From: Syntrophomonadaceae bacterium
GTDB lineage: Bacteria > Bacillota > Syntrophomonadia > Syntrophomonadales > Syntrophomonadaceae
Direction of reading: 5' to 3'
Assembly: GCA_028683995.1 (NCBI GenBank)
Contig: JAQUGU010000035.1
Location: 5,357 to 11,530 of the forward strand
DNA: 6,174 nt
The notes under the pieces were generated by a model. The model was not told where the DNA came from, searched no databases, and saw only the letters and a program-made list of their open reading frames with translations. Both the position numbers and the translations under genes were made by a program. Positions 1 to 5,319 of the stretch are shown one piece after another. The stretch's first letter is position 1. Each line of letters starts with the position of its first letter.

Positions 1-764
1 AAAAAATCAGTTCCTTTTAAAATAACCAGTCGCAGTTTAAATCCAGCCTGTCTAACCCTAATACGATTACAAGATTTAAAATCCCTTCTTATTTGCCCAT
101 CTATACAGATTATGGCATCCTGACATTCCACCGGAGTAATTTCCAGGATTCGCCGGGATGATATGACCAGGGGTTTAATATCAATAAAATGGGGGGCAAT
201 AGGAGTAACAATAAAGGATTCCAATTCCGGATCACAGATTGGTCCACCAGCGGAAAGAGAGTAAGCGGTAGATCCAGTGGGAGAAGCAATGATCAATCCG
301 TCCCCCCGATAAGTTCCAGGAATCTGACCATCTATAGCCAGATTGAAGCTTACCATTCGCGGGGTAGTGGCCCGTATCACTAACTCATTAAGGCAATAAA
401 AACTTTCCAGAATTTCGCTATCCTGGCAGATATCAATGGCCAGCATCATGCGCTGATCCAGGCTATAATCACCGGTCAGCAACCGGTTCAAGTATTGCTC
501 CAGTTCATCAATTTTAATATTGCTAAGAAACCCTACGGTCCCCATATTTACACCCAACATAGGCAGATTTTTATAGGCGTACTGTCGGGCCGCTCTTAAA
601 ATGGTGCCATCACCGCCCAGGATAATAATTAGATCTGGCGGCTGACCGGTATAATCATCTTCCATTTCTACGGCAACATCAAGAACAGCCAGTTTATGAG
701 CCAGCTTTTGTGCCATCTCTATGGTGTTTATTTTATAGCGATTGTTAACCAGAAGGACCTTCAA
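1..764 (-). CDS. nadK: NAD kinase, 3' end cut by the window edge
   Basis: NAD kinase (ATP- or polyphosphate-dependent) phosphorylates NAD to NADP in the cytoplasm. The reading frame is open from 764 to the left edge and gives 254 residues. The family usually has about 280-290, so only a short C-terminal tail is missing. Visible motifs, numbered from the chosen start, are the nucleotide-binding GGDGT at 50-54 with the catalytic Asp52, Asn126-Glu127 in LNELV, the long glycine-rich signature TGSTAYSLSAGGP at 163-175, and IDGQ at 221-224. The start is a TTG at 764-762 that shares the four bases TTGA with the tlyA stop. A GGAGG ribosome binding site lies 9 bases upstream, inside the tlyA end. This overlap points to translational coupling. 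Because the gene leaves the window, the stop codon and downstream neighbours are not visible; argR and recN commonly follow in Firmicutes. Identification is very secure; the TTG start is likely. Confidence 0.96.
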   Translation of the reverse strand, partial: MKVLLVNNRYKINTIEMAQKLAHKLAVLDVAVEMEDDYTGQPPDLIIILGGDGTILRAARQYAYKNLPMLGVNMGTVGFLSNIKIDELEQYLNRLLTGDYSLDQRMMLAIDICQDSEILESFYCLNELVIRATTPRMVSFNLAIDGQIPGTYRGDGLIIASPTGSTAYSLSAGGPICDPELESFIVTPIAPHFIDIKPLVISSRRILEITPVECQDAIICIDGQIRRDFKSCNRIRVRQAGFKLRLVILKGTDF

Positions 765-1579
765 ATACCTTTGCCTCCAAGCTGCTGGTGGGCCTCATTA
801 ACTACCAGGGCCACCGTTTTTTCTATTTCCAATTCCGGGCTCAACTGCTCTTGGTTAAGGCGGATAAAAAATTCAATATTTCCCTGGGGTCCGGTAATAG
901 GAGAATAAGTTATACCGGTGCAGAAAAGGCCTACTTTTGCCGCACTGGCAATACAGTTAATCAGAACCTCCCGGTGTACCTCCGGGTCACGTACGACCCC
1001 TTTTTTACCTACTTTATTTCTACCCGCTTCAAACTGGGGCTTAATCAGGCTGATAATTTGGCCATCACTTTTTAGCATATCCTTTATAACCGGGAAAACC
1101 AGGGTAGTAGAAATAAACGATACGTCTATAGTTATAATATCAACCTGCTGACCCAATTGTTCCGGCTGGAAGTAACGAATATTAATTCTCTCCAAACATA
1201 CCACCTGGGGGTCATTGCGCAATTTCCAATCCAATTGGCCATAACCTACATCCAGGGCAAAAACCCTGGCCGCACCGTGCTGTAAAGCACAGTCAGTATA
1301 TCCCCCTGTAGATGCTCCGACATCCAGTACCACTGCGCCGGTAAAATCTATGTTAAACTCCTGTATTGCTTTTTCTAACTTTAAGCCACCCCGGCTCACA
1401 TACCTGGGACCGGAGTTTTCTACTACAATATCTACCTCTTCATTAAAACTGGTCCCAGGCTTATCCACCCGCAGGCCATTAACTTTAACCTCACCAGCAA
1501 GTATTATCGCCCTGGCTTTTTCACGGCTGGGAGCCATGCCCCGGGCCATCATTAGATTATCTAATCTAGTTTTTGCCAA
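761..1579 (-). CDS. tlyA: TlyA-family rRNA 2'-O-methyltransferase (S4 domain + FtsJ-like domain)
   Basis: TlyA proteins are SAM-dependent 2'-O-methyltransferases acting on ribosomal RNA cytidines; some family members have been called hemolysins. With the TTG start at 1579 the protein has 272 residues, close to the family norm. Residues 4-60 form an S4 RNA-binding domain (RLDNLMMARGMAPSREKAR, then GEVKVNG). After the linker YVSRGGLKLEKA (60-71) comes a Rossmann methyltransferase fold with the SAM loop DVGASTGG (86-93), IDVSFIS (151-157), LIKPQFE (178-184) and GNIEFFI (233-239). The catalytic tetrad known for the family can be placed at Lys67, Asp152, Lys180 and Glu236. A longer frame opens at a GTG at 1606, but its extra nine residues do not resemble the family N-terminus. 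The TTG has a GGGGGT Shine-Dalgarno 9 bases upstream and starts MAKTRLD, as expected. The gene overlaps the dxs end by 14 bases and the nadK start by 4. Whether it methylates 16S, 23S or both cannot be read here. Confidence 0.94.
   Translation of the reverse strand: MAKTRLDNLMMARGMAPSREKARAIILAGEVKVNGLRVDKPGTSFNEEVDIVVENSGPRYVSRGGLKLEKAIQEFNIDFTGAVVLDVGASTGGYTDCALQHGAARVFALDVGYGQLDWKLRNDPQVVCLERINIRYFQPEQLGQQVDIITIDVSFISTTLVFPVIKDMLKSDGQIISLIKPQFEAGRNKVGKKGVVRDPEVHREVLINCIASAAKVGLFCTGITYSPITGPQGNIEFFIRLNQEQLSPELEIEKTVALVVNEAHQQLGGKGI
774..778 (-). promoter_or_regulatory. ribosome binding site of nadK
   Basis: GGAGG on the minus strand, 9 bases before the TTG at 764. It lies within the last codons of tlyA and decides the unusual TTG start of nadK; no in-frame ATG offers a better placed alternative nearby. 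Confidence 0.75.
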
Positions 1580-3482
1580 AATTAAGTAACCCCCAGATCC
1601 TACCACTTTTTAAAAGCCCGGGCCACCTGGTAATAACTGTTTCAGCTATAGATTCAGGGTCCATATTAAGAAACTCCAGCAGTTGATCCAACCGGCCATG
1701 CTCTACAAACTCATCTGGTATCCCTACCCTGAGTACGTCGGCCTTAACATTATTATCTTCCAGCATTTCCAGTACAGCACTGCCAAAACCTCCGGTCAGA
1801 CAATTATCCTCTATGCAAAGTACCCGCCCACAGCTTAGAGCAGCTCGGCATATCATTTTACTATCCAGAGGCTTAACAAAACGAGCATCTAGCAACATAA
1901 CGCTTATCCCTCTGGATACCAGCAGCTTTCTAACTTCAGTACCAATGCTTACTCCCCGTCCCACAGCGATGATAGCCAGATCATCGCCTTCCTCCAGGAT
2001 TCTGCCTTGCCCTGGCTCCAACAAACGGGGGGGACCGGCAATTTCCAGACCTTCTCCCGCTCCCCGCGGGTACCTTATAGCTACCGGACCCTCAATATTA
2101 AAAGCGGTATTAAGCATATTACGGAGTTCGATTTCATTGGATGGTGCCATAATGACAAGGTTAGGGATATTTCTTAAATAGGATAAATCAAATACCCCAT
2201 GGTGGGTAGGTCCATCTTCCCCCACTAATCCAGCCCGGTCGACAGCAAAAATAACCGGTAGTTTTTGTAATGCTACATCATGAAGAATCTGATCATAAGC
2301 CCTCTGCAGGAAGGTAGAGTAAATAGCTACTACCGGGCGCATTCCTCCCCGGGCCAGTCCCGCTGCCAGAGTTACCGCATGCTGTTCACATATACCCACA
2401 TCAAAAAAGCGGTCAGGATAACGCTGGGAAAATTCAACCAGGCCGGTACCACTGGCCATTGCCGCTGTAATGGCTACCACCTTTTTATCTTCCCCAGCCC
2501 GATCCAGTAAAAACTCTCCGAAAACCTCAGTATAGGTTTTTATGGTGCGGGGACGCTGTTTACCCGTACTTATATCAAAAGGCCCAATACCATGAAAACG
2601 ATCCGGGTCATTTAAAGCAGGTTGGTAGCCTCGCCCTTTCTGAGTAATAGCATGTACCAGCACCGGGCCTTTCATTTTTCTTACATTGGCCAGAACGGTA
2701 ATCAGTTCCTCCAGGTTATGACCATTAACTGGACCGATATAGGTAAAACCCAGTTCCTCAAAAAGTATTCCCGGTACCATAACGTATTTAACCATATCCT
2801 TGAACTTACCTGCCGCCCGGGCTATATTAGGGCCAATTCCGGGAATCCGGTTAAGAGCAGTCTCAATCTCTTCCTTTTTGCGGGAGTAAGAAGGGTCGGT
2901 ACGCAATCGATTGAGATAGGCCGACATAGCTCCCACATTGCGAGATATGGACATTTCATTATCATTTAACACCACAACCAGATCCCGGCCTTCCTGCCCG
3001 GCATGATTTAAAGCCTCAAAGGCTATCCCCCCGGTCAGGGCACCATCACCGATGACAGCTACCACCGAGTGTTTTTCTTCCCTAATATCGCGAGCCAGAG
3101 CCAAGCCCAGCGCGGCTGAGATAGATGTACTGCTGTGACCGGTATTAAAAGCATCATGGGGAGACTCTTCACTTTTAGGAAATCCACTCAAACCCCCAAA
3201 TTGCCGAAGTGAATTCATCTGTTGCCAGCGCCCGGTTAAAATCTTGTGCACATAACTCTGGTGCCCCACATCCCAAATTATGCGGTCTTCGGGAGTATTA
3301 AAAACATAATGTAGAGCTATAGTTAACTCCACTACTCCCAAATTTGCCGCCAGGTGACCACCACAGCGGGAAACACTATTAATGAGCAATTCTCTTATAT
3401 CCTCGGCCAGTTCATTCATTTTAACTGTATCTAGTTCTTTAATATCCTGAGGTGAGCTTATGGATTCCAGTATCTTATACAT
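1566..3482 (-). CDS. dxs: 1-deoxy-D-xylulose-5-phosphate synthase
   Basis: Dxs condenses pyruvate with glyceraldehyde 3-phosphate, using thiamine diphosphate, to give 1-deoxy-D-xylulose 5-phosphate. This is the entry step of the MEP isoprenoid pathway and also feeds thiamine and pyridoxal synthesis. The protein has 638 residues, full length for the family. Visible are the N-terminal SRCGGHLAANLG with His43, DVGHQSYVHKILTGR (71-85), the thiamine diphosphate motif GDGALTGG (145-152) with NDNEMS (173-178), the catalytic glutamate Glu366 in GICEQHA, the DRAGLVGEDGPTHHG segment (415-429) and a C-terminal transketolase-like domain. I start at the ATG at 3482 (MYKILESI) because AAGGTGA lies 8 bases upstream. 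An in-frame GTG at 3494 would add four residues but would place that binding site over the start codon itself. The gap to oapA is 8 bases and the 3' end overlaps tlyA. In the operon, Dxs supplies precursors for the product of ispA. Confidence 0.98.
   Translation of the reverse strand: MYKILESISSPQDIKELDTVKMNELAEDIRELLINSVSRCGGHLAANLGVVELTIALHYVFNTPEDRIIWDVGHQSYVHKILTGRWQQMNSLRQFGGLSGFPKSEESPHDAFNTGHSSTSISAALGLALARDIREEKHSVVAVIGDGALTGGIAFEALNHAGQEGRDLVVVLNDNEMSISRNVGAMSAYLNRLRTDPSYSRKKEEIETALNRIPGIGPNIARAAGKFKDMVKYVMVPGILFEELGFTYIGPVNGHNLEELITVLANVRKMKGPVLVHAITQKGRGYQPALNDPDRFHGIGPFDISTGKQRPRTIKTYTEVFGEFLLDRAGEDKKVVAITAAMASGTGLVEFSQRYPDRFFDVGICEQHAVTLAAGLARGGMRPVVAIYSTFLQRAYDQILHDVALQKLPVIFAVDRAGLVGEDGPTHHGVFDLSYLRNIPNLVIMAPSNEIELRNMLNTAFNIEGPVAIRYPRGAGEGLEIAGPPRLLEPGQGRILEEGDDLAIIAVGRGVSIGTEVRKLLVSRGISVMLLDARFVKPLDSKMICRAALSCGRVLCIEDNCLTGGFGSAVLEMLEDNNVKADVLRVGIPDEFVEHGRLDQLLEFLNMDPESIAETVITRWPGLLKSGRIWGLLNFGKN
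1589..1594 (-). promoter_or_regulatory. ribosome binding site of tlyA
   Basis: GGGGGT on the minus strand, preceded by CT, 9 bases before the TTG at 1579 and inside the 3' end of dxs. It supports the TTG over the GTG at 1606 as the tlyA start. Confidence 0.6.
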
Positions 3483-3490
3483 AAAAAATT

Positions 3491-3497
3491 TCACCTT
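3491..3497 (-). promoter_or_regulatory. ribosome binding site of dxs, overlapping the oapA stop
   Basis: AAGGTGA on the minus strand contains the oapA TGA stop and lies 8 bases before the ATG at 3482. This arrangement suggests coupled translation of oapA and dxs and favours the ATG over the GTG at 3494. Confidence 0.75.
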
Positions 3498-4063
3498 CTA
3501 TTTTTAAACACTTCTATGCCGCTTAAATTCTCCCACCAGGCCAGAAAAACCGCCACCCGGAAAATAATAATATTGGCATGGTTAACCGCAACACCCTTAC
3601 CTACAGCTTTTCCACCCACAGTTAGTGCTGCAATCATGCTGGTCATTATTGCACCGCCCAGGATTAAGTCAACCGAACCCAGGCGAGCACCAAGACTTAC
3701 GATAATACCTGCACCTATAGCCCCACTTAAAGTTCCGGCTATATCTCCTATTACATCATTACACAAATTTGCCATCAAATCGTTATTGCGAATAATTTTA
3801 ACCGCCTGTTTGGCCCCAAATACTTTTTTTGCCGCCCTGGCATTAAAAGGCGGCAAATCTGCGGCAGTAGCAGCGGTTCCTATTATATCGAAAAATATTC
3901 CCAAAAAAATAATTATTAGTAATAGAACAATAGCCACAATTACACTGTTTACCACCCTTACCAGGGCCTCCGACCCCAGGCTGACCAACAGGGCGATAAA
4001 AAATGTAAAAAAGGCTACTATTAATCCCGCTATTAAGTTTTGTTTTTTAATATAGCCTTTCAA
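3491..4063 (-). CDS. oapA: OLE-associated membrane protein OapA
   Basis: A 190-residue very hydrophobic protein. Hydrophobic segments lie near residues 11-30, 39-60, 105-125 and 131-150, with a possible fifth at 163-177. Between the second and third is a basic cytoplasmic-type loop (about 70-95: PPFNARAAKKVFGAKQAVKIIRNN compressed here as Arg76, Lys79, Lys80, Lys85, Lys89, Arg92). The conserved-looking FDIIGTAATAAD (58-69) resembles a stretch found in DUF21/CNNM-like membrane proteins. No enzyme motif is visible. I name it OapA from its position directly after OLE RNA and before dxs, its size and its topology. In Bacillus halodurans OapA binds OLE RNA and recruits it to the membrane. The TTG start at 4063 is forced by the in-frame TAA immediately before it. 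AGGAG lies 11 bases upstream, a rather long spacing. The 3' end lies 8 bases from dxs. The identification rests on recognition and context, not on an alignment. Confidence 0.9.
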   Translation of the reverse strand: MKGYIKKQNLIAGLIVAFFTFFIALLVSLGSEALVRVVNSVIVAIVLLLIIIFLGIFFDIIGTAATAADLPPFNARAAKKVFGAKQAVKIIRNNDLMANLCNDVIGDIAGTLSGAIGAGIIVSLGARLGSVDLILGGAIMTSMIAALTVGGKAVGKGVAVNHANIIIFRVAVFLAWWENLSGIEVFKNRR

Positions 4064-4074
4064 TTACGCTATAA

Positions 4075-4079
4075 CTCCT
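4075..4079 (-). promoter_or_regulatory. ribosome binding site of oapA
   Basis: AGGAG on the minus strand, 11 bases before the TTG at 4063. The spacing is longer than ideal, which together with TTG suggests modest translation of oapA. Confidence 0.6.
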
Positions 4080-4125
4080 GCATACCTTACAGTATCATTG
4101 ATGTCACTGCAAAAAACCTTATTTT

Positions 4126-4163
4126 GGACGCGGAATATAGGGAATCGACTGGGAATACGCGGA
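4126..4163. repeat. copies of the GGGAAT-GACGCGG repeat word
   Basis: The 243 bases between oapA and the 28-nt repeat next to OLE hold no gene. Here GGACGCGGA (4126-4134), GGGAATCGAC (4140-4149) and GGGAATACGCGGA (4151-4163) follow one another. They share the words found at 5134-5150 and, inverted, at 4317-4334 and 5302-5318. They look like degenerate units of a dispersed intergenic repeat family. No function is evident. Confidence 0.5.
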
Positions 4164-4256
4164 AAATTCTTTTAAGAAATCCGTTCCCTTGATAACGACA
4201 CGGTAGTTGCTTAGTTATTGAGTTATTTCATCCCTAAATACGTAGCAGAAACTTTC

Positions 4257-4284
4257 GCTTTTCTTATAATATTATTAGAAAAGC
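4257..4284. repeat. 28-base AT-rich palindrome
   Basis: GCTTTTCT and AGAAAAGC form perfect 8-base arms around a second, inner palindrome ATAATATTAT; only the two bases joining them fail to match. It lies in the OLE-oapA spacer. It has no T-run on either side and no GC-rich core, so it is not a standard terminator. It could be a protein-binding site, an RNA hairpin in the OLE-oapA leader, or part of the local repeats. Confidence 0.6.
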
Positions 4285-4306
4285 CGCGTAAATCCCTATA
4301 GGATCC

Positions 4307-4334
4307 GCGCGAGCGTAGCGAGCCCGCGTCTATT
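4307..4334. repeat. inverted repeat bracketing OLE, copy A
   Basis: A 28-base GC-rich segment whose reverse complement recurs at 5139-5166 with 25 of 28 positions equal, including an unbroken 18 bases (agcgagcccgcgtctatt on the plus strand). It sits about 10 bases beyond the OLE 3' end. The internal AGCGA-like repetition is typical of small dispersed intergenic elements. Confidence 0.8.
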
Positions 4335-4339
4335 TTAGT

Positions 4340-4928
4340 ATTTGCGCTGGCAAAAGGTTATTTGTCGAGTAAACGCTGCGACATAGGTCCAGCAGGTTTT
4401 CCCAGCAGGTCACCCGATTGTTGCCAAAAGGGCGGTTTCCCTTTACGCCTGCTCCACCCCGTTGCCGGAGGTGGGACTGGATTACCACTAAGTACGCACT
4501 TTAATCCTCGGCAAACTGTGCCATAGCACGCAGTCTAGGAGTTTTCCTCTACAACCCACATCAATTTCTAGCCTCTTTTGCAGTAACGGTTTCAAAGCAG
4601 ACGACCAGGTCTTGGCCAAGATCCGAATCATCCATTAACGCTTATTCGCCGCCACCACTCAAGGCAGGCTACGCTGCACCCAGCTTTTACCAAATGCAGG
4701 TTTTCATACTGCCAGATTAGTAGTATGCCTCCGCGGATATGAGGGTCATGCCCGCATGCCGTTGCGGATTGCCCCCATACCCTTAACTCCCAGCAATGAC
4801 CCCTGACTGGGCGTCACAAGCCAAAACCAGAAGCTTCATCGTTGTGCCCTTAACGGATTTTTAGCCCCGTTTTCAAAACCAATAGGGTTGACTAGAATAC
4901 TGCAACCTTTCGCCAGATCGCTTATCAA
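4340..4928 (-). ncRNA. ole: OLE RNA (ornate, large, extremophilic RNA)
   Basis: A roughly 590-nt structured RNA transcribed leftward. OLE RNA, about 610 nt in known species, is found in Firmicutes between ispA and oapA/dxs, exactly this context. With OapA and other partners it forms a membrane ribonucleoprotein that affects tolerance of cold, short alcohols and magnesium stress. The region is GC-richer than the spacers around it and lacks any long open frame on the transcribed strand. A terminal helix joins both ends: CTGGCGAAAGGTT (4916-4904) pairs over 13 positions, one of them G-U, with AACCTTTTGCCAG (4359-4347), and GCG (4921-4919) with CGC (4346-4344). Internal helices include GGGTCAT (4802-4796) with ATGACCC (4749-4743), CATACT/AGTATG (4727-4705), AAAGGG/CCCTTT near 4425-4443, and CCACCTC/GGGGTGG near 4455-4475. 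The 5' end is estimated from the promoter; the 3' end from the helix, so both are approximate by about 10 to 20 bases. No clear terminator separates it from oapA. Confidence 0.93.
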
Positions 4929-4934
4929 TAATAT

Positions 4935-4964
4935 ATTATATCACAGCCAGTACTTTTCTTTCAA
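4935..4964 (-). promoter_or_regulatory. sigma-A promoter of OLE RNA, extended -10
   Basis: On the minus strand TTGAAA (4964-4959) is followed after 18 bases by a perfect TATAAT (4940-4935), with TGA directly before it, forming an extended -10. A start near 4929-4926 would put the OLE 5' end only a few bases before its terminal helix. This is the best promoter in the window and implies that OLE, and by read-through oapA-dxs-tlyA-nadK, can be expressed independently of ispA. Confidence 0.8.
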
Positions 4965-5009
4965 AATTACCCTAAAATTATTAGAAACAGAAGAAAGCAA
5001 AACTTTTTC

Positions 5010-5053
5010 AGACACTGATAGACACTGAAAACTTATGAATGACACTGATTTTT
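5010..5053. repeat. triple ACACTGA block, left copy
   Basis: GACACTGA occurs at 5011-5018, 5021-5028 and 5041-5048. The whole block matches the reverse complement of 5251-5294 at about 35 of 45 positions without gaps. It lies upstream of the OLE promoter in the ispA-OLE spacer. Confidence 0.7.
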
Positions 5054-5138
5054 TTAATATAACTTAACCTAATCTGCTATTTTCATTGGTGGTTGCGTCC
5101 TCGGGCCATGGAGGGTTAATAAGAGAATAGACCCAGGG

Positions 5139-5166
5139 AATAGACGCGGGCTCGCTTCGCTTACGC
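5139..5166. repeat. inverted repeat bracketing OLE, copy B
   Basis: Partner of 4307-4334 in opposite orientation (25/28 identical). It is preceded by CAGGG, so that CAGGGAATAGACGCGGG (5134-5150) is also an inverted partner of 5302-5318. It lies about 200 bases upstream of the OLE promoter. A transcript reading through from ispA would contain both arms, flanking OLE. Confidence 0.8.
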
Positions 5167-5250
5167 AGATTCTGTAAGGATTGTGCGAAATTTTCTTTTT
5201 TATTTAACGAAGATCTTATACTGTTAAAATTAATAGAAATAATATTAAGA

Positions 5251-5318
5251 AATTTCAGTGTTAATCATAAAAATTCAGTGTTTTTCAGTGTCTAAACAAA
5301 TCCGCGTCCATTCCCTGT
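5251..5318. repeat. triple TCAGTGT block plus CCGCGTCCATTCCC word
   Basis: TCAGTGT at 5255-5261, 5275-5281 and 5285-5291 is the inverted partner of the block at 5010-5053. It is followed by CCGCGTCCATTCCCTG (5302-5317), an inverted partner of 5135-5150. The unit ends two bases before the ispA stop codon, so it forms the immediate 3' untranslated region of ispA. The stretch between the two blocks (5054-5250) is AT-rich apart from copy B and holds no gene. Confidence 0.7.
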
Positions 5319-5319
5319 T

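Noticed and set aside
1813..2181. 122-residue plus-strand open frame inside dxs, and similar ones at 189-383, 696-1151, 1350-1589, 2280-2969 and 5326-5640
   Set aside because: All lie opposite well-supported genes of known families and show no family features of their own.
3516..4055. 179-residue open frame on the plus strand opposite oapA
   Set aside because: It is the antisense shadow of oapA, with low-complexity composition, no recognisable motif and no promoter or binding site suited to it.
4257..4284. Intrinsic terminator of OLE RNA
   Set aside because: The stem is AT-rich and neither strand has a following T-run.
4340..4928. Group II intron or broken protein gene in the ispA-oapA gap
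   Set aside because: No intron domain V-like element or reverse transcriptase is seen, frames are short on both strands, and location and fold fit OLE RNA.
4307..5166. Insertion sequence or MITE delimited by the 28-nt inverted repeats
   Set aside because: The enclosed DNA is OLE RNA and its promoter, a vertically conserved locus, with no transposase and no obvious target-site duplication.
5011..5291. CRISPR-like array from the ACACTGA repeats
   Set aside because: Words are only 7-8 bases, irregularly spaced and in opposite orientation at the two ends; there are no uniform spacers.
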